DNA from: Novosphingobium percolationis
Lineage (GTDB): Bacteria > Pseudomonadota > Alphaproteobacteria > Sphingomonadales > Sphingomonadaceae
Reading direction: 5' to 3'
Assembly (NCBI RefSeq): GCF_020179425.1
Contig: NZ_JAILYM010000001.1
Location: 868,001 to 932,000, forward strand
DNA length: 64,000 nucleotides
The stretch's first letter is position 1. Each line of letters begins with the position of its first letter. Positions 8,794 to 17,201 of the stretch are shown piece by piece. The position numbers and the translations under genes were made by a program. Under the pieces are notes generated by a model, which was not told the origin of the DNA, ran no database searches, and worked only from the letters and a program-made list of their open reading frames with translations.

Positions 8794-10083
8794 TCAGCAG
8801 CCGTCGTCGCCGGTCGGCAGGCCGACTGCCCCGCCCAGCAGCCCGCCGAGCCCACCAAAGCCGCCGCGCTTCTTCTTGGGCGGACATTGCCGCTGCTGGC
8901 GCGGATCGTCCTCGCTTGCCCCCATGTCCTCTATGCCCGGCATTCCCGCCAGGAAAGACGTCATCGACCGATGCCGGATGCGCGCGGACCATTCGATGTT
9001 CCAGACCGCCTTGGGATTGGCGGGCTTGGGCGGATAGGCAAAGTCCTCCTCCGGCCCATAGGCATATAGCGTGGTCATCATGAAGTCGGGCGCGGCCTGC
9101 TTAACCTCCACCGGCACCGTACAGGTCGTCGTCTGCGGCGACAGCACCGTGCGGCTGGCCACCAGCCGCGCCACCGTGGCGGGCGAAAGCCAGTCGGCCA
9201 GCCCGCCGCCGAACTCGCGCGTGGCGCTGGAGGACCACCAGACGATGTCGGTCATCTCGTTGCCGCGTCCCTGCTGCTTCCCCCCGATCAGCGAAGCGTG
9301 ATACCCCGTCGCATCGCCCAGCGCGTTCCAGCGCAGCAACACCGATCCCGTGGGATTGACGCTCGACCCCGCGCGCAACGCCGCCATGAAATCATGCGTC
9401 AGGGTGAAGGCCATGCTCGGACTGTAGTTGCCCTCCACCCGGTGCGGCCCCAGCAACGAACTGTCGGGCTTGACGAACTTGCCGTCATCGGCGGGCCAGT
9501 GGCCATACGTGCGGCTGCTCGAAGGGCTGACGCCGCGCTCCAGCGGAACCGCGCTCGACCACAGCCCCGGCGGCACCTGCCCCGCGGCGACCTTGGCGAA
9601 GTCGATCACCACCGGCTGGCCCGGCCCGGCGTGCTCGCCGCAGCCCCAGAAGATCAGCATCCGCCCCTTGGGCCGCTGGAACTCGCCTTCGGTGGGCATC
9701 GCCTTGACGACTTGCGGCGTCCTGAGCGGCACCGATGGCCCCAGCTTCGCGCCTGCGGGCATGAAGTGATCGGCCTGGGGTGCTGCGCCGGTCGGCGCCC
9801 GGCTCGATCCCAGGTCCAGCCACAGCTCGTGGTTGACCGAGGAGCCACCACCAAAGGCCATGCCGAGGCCAGCGCGCATGCCACCGCCGCGCCCCCCGCC
9901 GTCTGCCATGCCGCCTCCCGCCATGCCTGCCATCCCCGATACCGTGCCCGCGCGCATCTCATAGCGCGCTACCGGCCCCGTGGTCCGCTGCGCCACGACC
10001 GCGCCGCCCGCCACCAGCACCGCAAGCGCCGAAACGCCTGCCCACGCGGCGCGCCTGCGCCACCTGCCTTGATTCCCGCTCAT
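8794..10083 (-). CDS. Membrane-anchored or secreted conserved hypothetical protein
   Basis: A 429-aa protein with a basic N-terminus and one hydrophobic segment (WAGVSALAVLVAGGAVVAQ), then a Gly/Met-rich low-complexity stretch (AGMAGGGMADGGGRGGG) and a larger folded region with repeated WxxLxxA and YGPEEDFAYPP-type segments. The protein ends in a Lys-rich and Gly-rich tail (PPKKKRGGFGGLGG). No known domain is recognised. Start at ATG 10083 is chosen because AGGAG lies 6 nt upstream; ATG 10089 is in frame. The anchor predicts export to the periplasm. The flavodoxin-like gene follows directly. Confidence 0.7.
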   Translation of the reverse strand: MSGNQGRWRRRAAWAGVSALAVLVAGGAVVAQRTTGPVARYEMRAGTVSGMAGMAGGGMADGGGRGGGMRAGLGMAFGGGSSVNHELWLDLGSSRAPTGAAPQADHFMPAGAKLGPSVPLRTPQVVKAMPTEGEFQRPKGRMLIFWGCGEHAGPGQPVVIDFAKVAAGQVPPGLWSSAVPLERGVSPSSSRTYGHWPADDGKFVKPDSSLLGPHRVEGNYSPSMAFTLTHDFMAALRAGSSVNPTGSVLLRWNALGDATGYHASLIGGKQQGRGNEMTDIVWWSSSATREFGGGLADWLSPATVARLVASRTVLSPQTTTCTVPVEVKQAAPDFMMTTLYAYGPEEDFAYPPKPANPKAVWNIEWSARIRHRSMTSFLAGMPGIEDMGASEDDPRQQRQCPPKKKRGGFGGLGGLLGGAVGLPTGDDGC

Positions 10084-10241
10084 GCCCATCTCCTCGTTCG
10101 AAGACCAGAGACTCGCCCGGTTCGGCAAAGTGCGCCCGCCGCGATGCGACCACAGGAGCGCGGGTCAAGTCAACGGGCCGTGAACTCGCGCAATTTCTCG
10201 CACTTTTCGCGCAGCCCCGATTGGTCTAGCGCTCGGGGACA

Positions 10242-12014
10242 ATGATCCCCGTCACCTCGATCACGCATTCGCTCTCCGGCCTCGCCTGGCGCTGGCGCGG
10301 CGGCAACATGGACATCGGCTCGGGCTTCGGCCTGAACGACGGCCTCGTCGACCAGCTGCTGCTCTCGCGCGGGGTCACACCTGACGATCTGGAGCGCCAC
10401 CGCCGCCCCACCTTGCGCGATTTCCTGCCCGATCCGTCGATCTTCCGCGACATGGACGTCGCCGCCGCCCGCCTTGCCGATGCGGTCGAACGGCAGGAGA
10501 AGGTCACCATCTATGGCGACTACGACGTCGACGGCGCCACCAGCGCCGCGCTGCTGATCCGCCTGCTCAGCGCCGTCGGGCTGGAGGCCACGCCCTACAT
10601 CCCCGATCGCCTGCTCGAAGGCTACGGCCCCTCGGGCGAAGCGCTGGTCCGCCTCGCCCGCGAAGGCTCGACGCTGATCGTCACCGTCGATTGCGGCGCA
10701 ATGGCGCACGAAGCGCTCGCCGCCGCGCATGCCACCGGCGTGGACGTGGTCGTGGTCGATCACCACAAGTGTTCGCCCGAACTCCCCCGCGCGACCGCGC
10801 TGGTCAACCCCAACCGGCTGGACGAAGCCGACGAGGCCGCCGCCCACGGCCACCTCGCCGCCGTCGGCATGGCCTTCCTGCTCGCCGTCGCCACCGTGCG
10901 CACCCTGCGCGCGCGCGGCGCGTTCCAGCACCGCCCCGCGCCAGACCTGATGGGCCTGCTCGATCTCGTCGCACTCGGCACCGTGGCCGATGTCGCGCAG
11001 TTGAAGGGCCTCAACCGCGCGCTGGTCGCGCAGGGTCTCAAGGTCATGGCCAAGCGTGAGAACGTCGGCCTGTCCGCCCTGATCGATGCCAGCCGCCTCA
11101 ACCGCGCGCCGACCTGCTCCGACCTCGGCTTCGCGCTCGGCCCGCGCATCAACGCCGCAGGCCGCATCGGCGATTCCTCGCTCGGCGTGCGCCTGCTCAC
11201 CACCTCCGACGCGGACGAGGCGCGCGACATCGCCACGCGCCTCTCCGCCTTGAACGACGAGCGCCGCGCCATCGAACAGGCGGTGCAGGAAGCGGCCGAG
11301 GCGCAAGTCGACGCGCAGCACAACCGCGCGGTCGTGGTCTGTGCGGGCGAAGGCTGGCACCCCGGCGTGATCGGCATTGTCGCCGGCCGTATCAAGGAAA
11401 AGACCGGCAAGCCCACGCTCGTCATCGCGCTCGATGCCGACGAAGCCGGGCACGGCAAGGGTTCGGGCCGCTCGATCGCGGGCGTCGATCTCGGCGCCGC
11501 GATCATCGCCGCGCGCGAAGCCGGGATGCTCGTCGCGGGCGGCGGCCACGCCATGGCCTGCGGCCTCACCATCGACCCAGCGCAACTTGCGCTGCTCGCC
11601 GACTGGCTCGACGAACGCCTCGCCCGCGATGTCGGCGAAGCGCGTGCGTCGCAGGCGCTGCTGCTCGATCTCTCGCTCAATCCCGGCGGGCTTACCCCGC
11701 ACCTGATCGAAACACTGGAAGCCGCAGGCCCCTTCGGCGTCGGCTGGCCCGGCCCCCGCGTCGCGGTGGGGCCGGTGCGGCTGGTAAAGTGCGATGTGGT
11801 CGGCGCCGATCACTTGCGCATGATCGCCAGCGGCGCAGACGGTCGCTCGTTCAAGGCCATGGCCTTCCGCGCGGCGCAGACCGAGCTGGGCCAGGCGCTG
11901 CTCCACGGCCATCGCGGCCGCCAGTTCTGGCTCGCGGGCCGCGCGCGCATCGACGACTGGGGCAGTCGCCCGGCGGCAGAACTCCACGTCGACGATGCCG
12001 CCTTCGCGGATTAG
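10242..12014 (+). CDS. recJ: Single-stranded-DNA-specific exonuclease RecJ
   Basis: A 590-aa DHH-superfamily exonuclease that degrades single-stranded DNA 5' to 3' in RecFOR recombination, mismatch repair and base excision repair. Metal-binding motifs are visible: YGDYDVDG at about 91-98 (motif I), VDCGAMAHEA, VVVDHHK with D173-H174-H175 (motif III), and a later LGTVADV segment. The DHHA1 part carries GWHPGVIGIVAGRIKEK and SGRSIAGVDLGAAI, with the GGGHAMACG loop. The C-terminal OB-like region ends the protein. Length fits RecJ. It appears to be a single-gene unit ahead of the tRNA pair. Confidence 0.95.
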   Translation: MIPVTSITHSLSGLAWRWRGGNMDIGSGFGLNDGLVDQLLLSRGVTPDDLERHRRPTLRDFLPDPSIFRDMDVAAARLADAVERQEKVTIYGDYDVDGATSAALLIRLLSAVGLEATPYIPDRLLEGYGPSGEALVRLAREGSTLIVTVDCGAMAHEALAAAHATGVDVVVVDHHKCSPELPRATALVNPNRLDEADEAAAHGHLAAVGMAFLLAVATVRTLRARGAFQHRPAPDLMGLLDLVALGTVADVAQLKGLNRALVAQGLKVMAKRENVGLSALIDASRLNRAPTCSDLGFALGPRINAAGRIGDSSLGVRLLTTSDADEARDIATRLSALNDERRAIEQAVQEAAEAQVDAQHNRAVVVCAGEGWHPGVIGIVAGRIKEKTGKPTLVIALDADEAGHGKGSGRSIAGVDLGAAIIAAREAGMLVAGGGHAMACGLTIDPAQLALLADWLDERLARDVGEARASQALLLDLSLNPGGLTPHLIETLEAAGPFGVGWPGPRVAVGPVRLVKCDVVGADHLRMIASGADGRSFKAMAFRAAQTELGQALLHGHRGRQFWLAGRARIDDWGSRPAAELHVDDAAFAD

Positions 12015-12089
12015 CGCCTCGCCTGCTCCTTCCGACGGTCCGAAAAAACTTGTCCACAGCCACTGAAACATTTTTGTGAAAATCGACGC

Positions 12090-12118
12090 TTGACGCATCC
12101 GCATGATGCCAATAGAGG
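12090..12118 (+). promoter_or_regulatory. Candidate promoter for the tRNA-Glu pair
   Basis: TTGACG at 12090-12095 is a good -35 element; 16-17 bp downstream lies ATAGAG/TAGAGG (12112-12118), a weak -10. The first tRNA begins about 30 bp further on. Upstream is a T/A-rich stretch. The -35 is convincing and the -10 is not. Confidence 0.4.
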
Positions 12119-12148
12119 CGCGGACCTGCCCAGCGGCGCTAGCCCAGT

Positions 12149-12223
12149 GGCCCCTTCGTCTAGCGGTCAGGACGCGGCCCTTTCACGGCTGAAACACGGG
12201 TTCGATTCCCGTAGGGGTCACCA
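12149..12223 (+). tRNA. tRNA-Glu (anticodon TTC)
   Basis: A 75-nt cloverleaf with encoded CCA. The acceptor stem GGCCCCT pairs with AGGGGTC (one G-U), the anticodon loop is CTTTCAC giving TTC, and the T arm is CGGGTTCGATTCCCG. The sequence closely follows bacterial tRNA-Glu. It is the first of two tandem copies; they differ in the anticodon position. Confidence 0.96.
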
Positions 12224-12261
12224 CTAGCTGCCTTCCCGGCGGGCCTTTGTGCCCCCGGCTT

Positions 12262-12336
12262 GGCCCCTTCGTCTAGCGGTCAGGACGCGGCCCTCTCACG
12301 GCTGAAACACGGGTTCGATTCCCGTAGGGGTCACCA
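12262..12336 (+). tRNA. tRNA-Glu (anticodon CTC)
   Basis: Same structure and length as the copy 113 nt upstream, with CTCTCAC in the anticodon loop, so the anticodon is CTC reading GAG. The encoded CCA ends at 12336. The gene context changes from core to mobile-element functions right after this tRNA, making its 3' end the probable integration site of the element. Confidence 0.95.
12311..12336 (+). other. Probable attachment site (3' end of tRNA-Glu)
   Basis: The T arm and acceptor 3' end of tRNA-Glu(CTC) form the boundary between core genes and the AlpA/tra module. tRNA 3' ends are the usual attB core of tyrosine-integrase elements. The same bases also occur in the first tRNA copy (12198-12223). 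No further copy is seen to the right inside the window, so attR, if present, lies beyond 64000. Confidence 0.5.
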
Positions 12337-12743
12337 ATAAAATCAAGCACTTAGCTCCTCCCGAGCGAAACTTGTCTAATATACGTCGAATAAGCCCGTA
12401 CGGGCATCTGTGGATAACTCCGGACGAGCACCACTCTCAGCCTCACTTTGATTCGGCTGAAATCGACGCATGGGATGACCGGGTGCAGTGGTCTATTCGC
12501 CCGCCTGCGGATGCCAACTGAGCATCGACCAGCGGCCAGACCTCGGCCCCCTAATGGCAACCCACCACGGCCTTCAACCATTCATCCGAAGTCCTCTCCT
12601 CTGCCCCCTCATTGCGTGGAACCCCATCCGCCACAGATGCGACGATCTTCTGTCGCGCGGCCATATAAAGAAAGGGCGCCGATCCTCCGATCAGCACCCT
12701 TGTTGCCAGCTTTGGAATGCTCCCGATCAATCGGGCCGACTGT
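12337..12743. other. Non-coding stretch between tRNA and alpA
   Basis: About 400 bp with no convincing gene. Plus-strand frames here have no ribosome-binding site and run antisense into alpA. It contains the terminator hairpin at 12672-12701 and otherwise no structure I can name. Confidence 0.5.
12672..12701 (-). terminator. Intrinsic terminator downstream of alpA
   Basis: Read on the minus strand, AAGGGTGCTGATC and GATCGGCGCCCTT form a 13-bp stem with two wobble or mismatch positions, followed by TTCTTTAT. The stem plus T-rich tail 43 bp after the alpA stop fits a Rho-independent terminator. Confidence 0.65.
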
Positions 12744-12989
12744 TCACTCCATGGCGCTGATGGCCCTCACCCAGTCGTTGATCTCATCCTCAACCCAAAC
12801 GCTGCAGCGAGAGCCAAGCGACCGGGACTTTGGAAAACGACCTTCGTTCATACGCTGATAGATCGCTGATCGCTTCAGGCCGACACGAGCCATAACGTCC
12901 GGAAGACGCAGCAGGCGCGGCGGAGGTGGCGCAGGCATTTCGATCAAGGCAACACCTTCGATGCCAGGCGCATCAGGTAAGGTATCCAT
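12744..12989 (-). CDS. AlpA-like helix-turn-helix regulator
   Basis: An 81-aa protein. The core LLRLPDVMARVGLKRSAIY is the AlpA/MerR-like winged HTH start, followed by QRMNEGRFPKSRSLGSRC and a VEDEINDWV end, the typical AlpA (phage regulatory) layout. The Pro-rich N-terminus (PAPPPPR) is probably disordered. Start at ATG 12989 is supported by AGAAGGATTGGACG just upstream. AlpA proteins often control excision or integrase genes of prophages and integrative elements, which fits its place next to the attachment site. Confidence 0.85.
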   Translation of the reverse strand: MDTLPDAPGIEGVALIEMPAPPPPRLLRLPDVMARVGLKRSAIYQRMNEGRFPKSRSLGSRCSVWVEDEINDWVRAISAME

Positions 12990-13034
12990 CGTCCAATCCT
13001 TCTCAATGAATGGCCGCCCCAATTCGCACCCCGC

Positions 13035-13481
13035 TCAGGAAAACTCCCGCACGGACAACTCGTCGACATGGCGCGCCAGTTGTTTGGCGAGCAGACGGGA
13101 GGCTCCCAGCGCCCAGCGCGGCGGGATCTCGTCCATGCGCTCGCCGAGCCCTTCTCGAAGGGCACCGGGCAGTTCCCGGTAGAACCGGTCCAGAAACTCG
13201 ACGAACCCGCTACGCAGCCAGCTTGCGGCAAGGTCGTCCCTGCCCGAGGCCACGAGACACAGAACGGCCGGTGCCGGGATCCCACAAGCAGAAAGGATCC
13301 GATCGGCCTCGTCGACCGTGAACTCGCGGCTGCCGCGCAGGACACGCAGCAGGGTGTCCTTATGGAGCCCGGCCTCGCGCGCGATGTCGCGGCGCGATTT
13401 CCCCGAGCTATCGATGGCCGAAGACAGGAGCCGCGCGAGGCGCTGGCCGGTGCCGTCGGCATGCATGGTCATGGTGCGCAT
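13035..13481 (-). CDS. XRE-type helix-turn-helix transcriptional regulator
   Basis: A 148-aa protein with an N-terminal lambda-repressor-like HTH: SSGKSRRDIAREAGLHKDTLLRVLRG (residues about 25-50 in two helices) and a following VDEADRILSACGI helix. The C-terminal half is helical, with no known ligand domain seen. ATG 13481 has AAGGA 10 nt upstream. It is transcribed divergently from traA, with four 11-bp direct repeats in its promoter region, so it is a good candidate to control itself and the transfer operon. It sits 45 bp upstream of alpA and may be co-transcribed with it. Confidence 0.8.
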   Translation of the reverse strand: MRTMTMHADGTGQRLARLLSSAIDSSGKSRRDIAREAGLHKDTLLRVLRGSREFTVDEADRILSACGIPAPAVLCLVASGRDDLAASWLRSGFVEFLDRFYRELPGALREGLGERMDEIPPRWALGASRLLAKQLARHVDELSVREFS

Positions 13482-13530
13482 GAAGGCATTTCCTTCGCTG
13501 ACAGGGCCTGCGCCGAGTCGCTGGCCTCAA

Positions 13531-13574
13531 TAGGATCAGGATAGGAAAAATATAGGAACATACAAGGAACAAAT
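13531..13574. repeat. Four tandem 11-bp direct repeats upstream of the HTH gene
   Basis: Four consecutive 11-mers start at 13531, 13542, 13553 and 13564, each opening with TAGGA (AAGGA in the last) and followed by an A-rich half. The exact 11-bp period places each motif on the same DNA face. They lie 50-93 bp upstream of the HTH gene start and 255 bp upstream of traA. Two inverted copies (TTCCTA) occur at 13744-13756. Confidence 0.65.
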
Positions 13575-13828
13575 TGCAGAACAGGGATGATGTGCGATTC
13601 GCTCATTGCTGGCGCAGATTCGCGTTCCGATTCGCCACAATCTGCGATCTATCGTCGCTTTCAATGGGCCGCCCCATCGGCCCAGCCTACGGTTTGGCAG
13701 CGTCCATCGTCCACAAAGAGCCGCATTTCACCATCCGATCACATTCCTATTTCCTAGACTAAGTCAGCCGGTCCAACTGGGAACACACAGCGAACGATGC
13801 GCTGTGCAGCACAAGCGGAGTTCCCCTA

Positions 13829-14182
13829 ATGACTGTCCTTCGTCTCCCCCGGCAGCTCGCTGCCCCTTCCCTCGGCCCCACCCTTGGCAAGTCCGCAGGC
13901 CGCGTCCTCTCCTTTGCTGCCCCGATCGCAATCGGTGCGCTCGCGGCCACGGCAGCGCATGCCGGCACGGACGCCACGTTCACGACCGCTCTGACCAAGT
14001 TCACGGGGTTCCTGCAGGGCTCGGGCGGCAAGATCATCACTGTGCTCAGCCTTTCGGCCGGCCTCATCAGCCTTGCCTCGGGGCGCTTCACGCTCGGCCA
14101 GATCGCCGTGCCCGTCGGTGTGGGCGTCGGCGTCGGCACCGGCGTTCCGATCGTCACTTCGGTGATCACCGGCGTCATCTGA
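13829..14182 (+). CDS. traA: Conjugative pilin precursor TraA-like
   Basis: A 117-aa protein at the head of the transfer operon. It has a long leader (about 45 residues) ending in a hydrophobic run and AHAG, then a mature part of about 70 residues with two hydrophobic segments (KIITVLSLSAGLISLA and AVPVGVGVGVGTGVPIV) split by a short polar turn. This is the architecture of F-type and TrbC/VirB2 pilins. It would be inserted in the inner membrane and assembled into the pilus. The operon also encodes an S26 peptidase, so pilin cyclisation is possible. Confidence 0.82.
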   Translation: MTVLRLPRQLAAPSLGPTLGKSAGRVLSFAAPIAIGALAATAAHAGTDATFTTALTKFTGFLQGSGGKIITVLSLSAGLISLASGRFTLGQIAVPVGVGVGVGTGVPIVTSVITGVI

Positions 14183-14209
14183 CGCCGCTGGCCAGGAGGG
14201 CGCATCACC

Positions 14210-14497
14210 ATGAGCGACCGCTACACGATCCCCCGCCGCCTCGACGATCCGGAGCTCATCGGCTTCTGGACCATCGACGAGTTCGCCGGGATGGTCGGCC
14301 CCTTCACCTGGGGCATTCTTGCCCAGCACATACTTGTCGGCATCGCCCTTTCCGGAATCCTCTGGTTCGCACTGCGAAAGGCGAAGGCAGGTCGCGCCAG
14401 CTCCTGGGTGCGGCACGCAGCCTACTGGTATCTGCCGGCGGGACTGAGTGGTCTCAAGGCGACGCCGCCCTCCTGTTGCCGCCTGCTGGTCGGCTGA
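14210..14497 (+). CDS. traL: F-type conjugation protein TraL
   Basis: A 95-aa small inner-membrane protein. It starts with a YTIPRRLDDPELIGFWTIDEF segment typical of the TraL family, then has one or two hydrophobic stretches (TWGILAQHILVGIALSGILWF). TraL is needed for pilus tip formation and is a VirB3 counterpart. It sits between traA and traE, as in F-type operons. Confidence 0.85.
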   Translation: MSDRYTIPRRLDDPELIGFWTIDEFAGMVGPFTWGILAQHILVGIALSGILWFALRKAKAGRASSWVRHAAYWYLPAGLSGLKATPPSCCRLLVG

Positions 14498-14509
14498 GGG
14501 AGGAAGGCC

Positions 14510-15091
14510 ATGCTTTCCGATATTGCGCACGAACGCAGCCAGAAGCTGCTGCGCCAGCGCAACATGTTCGCGCTGGCAGCCACCGGGCTTTCCGTCGCAT
14601 TCACGGTGGCGGCAGGCATGGCCGCAACCCGCGACCGCGAAGTCGTGCTGCTGCCGACCACGCGCGCGCCGCTGACCGTCTCGAGCGCGGGGGTGTCTTC
14701 GGAATACCTCGAGTTCGTGACCCGCGATGTCGCGCTGATGCTGCTCAACCGCAGTCCCGAAGGCCTCGACTACTGGATGGCTGCGATCCTCAAACTGGCC
14801 GATCCGGCCAGCAGCGGAAAGCTCAAGGCCGACCTCGTGCGGATCGTCGAGGAGCAGCGCGGCTCGGATCTGAGCCAGGCGTTCGTCCTCACGTCGATGA
14901 AAGTCGATCCGGCTGCGCTCTCCTCAGACGTTCACGGCACGCTCAAGACCTTCGTCGGCGAACAGGTCGTCGCGAGCGAAGAACGCAGCTTCCATTTCAC
15001 CTGGACCTACCGCGGCCTGCGCCTCGCGCTTGCAGGGTTCGCCGAGGTCAAGCCCGCCAGCTCCCCCGAGACTCCCAAGGAGACCGAATGA
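14510..15091 (+). CDS. traE: F-type conjugation protein TraE
   Basis: A 193-aa inner-membrane protein with a single N-terminal transmembrane segment (NMFALAATGLSVAFTVAAGM) and a periplasmic domain containing VSSEYLEFVTRDVALMLLNRSPEG, a recognisable TraE/VirB8-like region. TraE is a VirB8-type scaffold of the transfer channel. Its stop overlaps the traK start (ATGATG region at 15088-15091), indicating translational coupling. Confidence 0.88.
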   Translation: MLSDIAHERSQKLLRQRNMFALAATGLSVAFTVAAGMAATRDREVVLLPTTRAPLTVSSAGVSSEYLEFVTRDVALMLLNRSPEGLDYWMAAILKLADPASSGKLKADLVRIVEEQRGSDLSQAFVLTSMKVDPAALSSDVHGTLKTFVGEQVVASEERSFHFTWTYRGLRLALAGFAEVKPASSPETPKETE

Positions 15092-15843
15092 TGCTCTCCC
15101 CCCGTTCGCGGCGGCGCATCGCCTGCCTGTTCCCGCAAACACTCCTGCTGGTCGTGGCACCCGGCGTGGCCCGCGCCGACCAGTTCCTCGAAGTCGCCGA
15201 TGGCGCGACGATTGCCTGCCGTGTCTCGGCGCACGAGCTGACCCGGTTCAGCCTTGTCGGCGATCAGTTCGCCAGTGTCTCCAAGATTGGCACGGGCACG
15301 CCCTACAACGATTTTGCAGTGTCGAACGAGCCGGTGCGCGGCGACATCTACGTCTCGGTGCCCGAGACTTTTGCCGCGGCACGCATCAGCTTCTTCGCCA
15401 CGACGAAGAAGGGCTACGTCTACAAGGTCTCGTGCCCGATCGCACCGATCGAGGCCGCACAGGTCTTCATCACCAACCCGGCGATCGCGCACGACGATGC
15501 TGCCCACTGGGAAGCTGAGAGCCCGCCCGACCAGACTGCGGTGCGGCTGATCCAGGCGATGGCCGGGAACGCAACACTTCCCGGCTACACGGTCAGGCAG
15601 GCGAGCAGCCCGCCAACGCGTGTCGGTCATCTCGAAGTCCAGCTGATCGCCCAATACCAGGGCGCGGCGCTGGAGGGACGCAACGTTCGCATCGTCAATC
15701 GCGGCGACAAGCCGATTACGCTGACAAGTGCCGACCTCGCCCCGCAAGGCACGCTGGCGCTCGCCGCCGATACGATGGACCTCGCTTCTGGCGCGGCGAC
15801 CCGTGCATTCGTGGTCAGCGCCAACGGGGGAGATCGTCCGTGA
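15088..15843 (+). CDS. traK: F-type conjugation protein TraK
   Basis: A 251-aa secreted protein with a signal peptide (RRIACLFPQTLLLVVAPGVARA) and a TraK (secretin-like, VirB9-type) domain: a beta-rich start DQFLEVADGATIACRVSAHELTR would align with the family N-terminus, and there is a YTVRQ segment near the end. TraK lies in the outer-membrane core complex with TraV and TraB. The start is ATG 15088 or 15091, overlapping traE. The same frame stays open far upstream to 13606, which is only GC-rich shadow and not part of the gene. Confidence 0.85.
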   Translation: MMLSPRSRRRIACLFPQTLLLVVAPGVARADQFLEVADGATIACRVSAHELTRFSLVGDQFASVSKIGTGTPYNDFAVSNEPVRGDIYVSVPETFAAARISFFATTKKGYVYKVSCPIAPIEAAQVFITNPAIAHDDAAHWEAESPPDQTAVRLIQAMAGNATLPGYTVRQASSPPTRVGHLEVQLIAQYQGAALEGRNVRIVNRGDKPITLTSADLAPQGTLALAADTMDLASGAATRAFVVSANGGDRP

Positions 15844-17201
15844 GCGAAGGTCCCGACACGCGAGCACCTGCGCCCTCGAACGCCCGCACTGGCGAAGCCA
15901 TGGATCCGGAATCCACTCGCGAAGCGCCGCTCGATCTGGCGGGGCTCAACCGCCGCACCGCGCGCCGCCAACACATGCTGCTGGCAGGGCTTGGCACGGT
16001 GATCCTGGCGGGCGCCGGTTGGTACCTCGCCGGGTCCGGCGGCAAGGTCGATGCCGGCAAGCCTGGCGACGCCCAGACGATCGACACCGCCGGCCTCGTC
16101 AATCGCGATCTGTCACAGCGCGAGTTCGTCGCGCTCTACGGCAACCGGCTCGATGCCATGGCGCGCGAGCAGAAGGACCTTAAGGACGCGGCCGTTCCGC
16201 GCGAGGAGATCGAGCAGCAGCTGGCAGCGCTCAAGGCCGAGAACCAGGCCATGCAGACCAACGGCCAGGCCGCGATCGATGCGATCTCGAACGAGAACGC
16301 ACAGCTGAAGAGCCAGCTGGCCGCGACAACGACCACGCCTGCGGCAACGCCCCCGCCGCCCGCCTATGGCCCCCAGGCCGGTGGCTATGACCAGCAGGGG
16401 CATGGACGCGACCTCGGCGGCGCACCGACCGATGGCGCGACGCCCGGGACGAGCGAAGTCAAGCTGATGAGCTTTGCCGCCGACAAGGCCGGCGCTGGGG
16501 CCAATGGCCTGCAGGTGACCCGTCCCGAAGCGCCGCCGCTGGTGGTCGAAGACTCCCCGGAATACCTGCCGCCCAATTCCTATGCGCCGGCGCGGGTCAT
16601 CGTCGGGGTCGATGCCTCGGCGGGCGTCGCCAGTCAGACCGATCCGCTGCCCGTGGTCCTGCGCATCACCGGTCCTGCGCGCTCGGTTCTCCAGGATGGC
16701 CGCGTGCTCACCACCCGGATTGCAGGGTGCGTCGTGAATGGCGCGGCGCGCGGCGATCTCTCGAGCGAGAAGGTGTACGTGAAGCTTGCCCGGATGACCT
16801 GCGATCAGCCCGGAGGGCGCGTCGCGGTTTCTGAGGTCAAGGGCTTCATCTCCTTCGCCGGAAAATCAGGCGTGCGCGGCCGTGTGGTCAGCCGCGAGGG
16901 CAATCTCGTCGGGCAGGCCCTGCTTGCGGGCGTCATCGGCGGCTTTGGCCGGGGCTTCTCCGCGAATGCCAACAGCGTGTTCTCGGGCGTCACCGCGAAC
17001 GCCAGTGGCACGACGCGCAAGCTCTCCGGCAGCGAGATCATCGGCGGCGGCGTGGGCCAGGGCCTCGCCGATACCGCCGACACGGTCAGCAAATACCTGA
17101 TCGAACGTGCCGAACAGTACCAACCCGTCGTCGAGATGCCGACCGGCATCGATGTCGAAATCGTCTTCCTCGACGGCGTCTACGTTAGGAGCCCGCGATG
17201 A
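15840..17201 (+). CDS. traB: F-type conjugation protein TraB
   Basis: A 453-aa VirB10-like protein that spans the envelope. It has a cytoplasmic N-terminus, one transmembrane segment (MLLAGLGTVILAGAGWYLAG, about 43-62), a coiled-coil stretch (REEIEQQLAALKAENQAMQ), a Pro-rich linker, and a C-terminal TrbI/VirB10 beta-barrel domain with LPPNSYAPARVIVGVDAS and TRIAGCVVNGAARGDLSSEKVYVKLA-type strands. The GTG start overlaps the traK TGA by 4 nt. It links ATP-driven inner parts to the outer-membrane pore. Confidence 0.9.
   Translation: MSEGPDTRAPAPSNARTGEAMDPESTREAPLDLAGLNRRTARRQHMLLAGLGTVILAGAGWYLAGSGGKVDAGKPGDAQTIDTAGLVNRDLSQREFVALYGNRLDAMAREQKDLKDAAVPREEIEQQLAALKAENQAMQTNGQAAIDAISNENAQLKSQLAATTTTPAATPPPPAYGPQAGGYDQQGHGRDLGGAPTDGATPGTSEVKLMSFAADKAGAGANGLQVTRPEAPPLVVEDSPEYLPPNSYAPARVIVGVDASAGVASQTDPLPVVLRITGPARSVLQDGRVLTTRIAGCVVNGAARGDLSSEKVYVKLARMTCDQPGGRVAVSEVKGFISFAGKSGVRGRVVSREGNLVGQALLAGVIGGFGRGFSANANSVFSGVTANASGTTRKLSGSEIIGGGVGQGLADTADTVSKYLIERAEQYQPVVEMPTGIDVEIVFLDGVYVRSPR

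Noticed and set aside
10170..12104. 644-aa open frame antisense to recJ
   Set aside because: GC-rich shadow: composition dominated by Arg, Gly, Ala and Asp with no domain; recJ on the other strand has all motifs.
12448..12858. 136-aa plus-strand frame near the tRNA
   Set aside because: Overlaps alpA and its terminator on the other strand; Pro/Arg-rich, no ribosome-binding site.
13606..15843. 745-aa frame ending in traK, read as one large protein
   Set aside because: The upstream part is an open GC-rich frame across traA, traL and traE; the traK signal peptide and coupling to traE set the real start at 15088.
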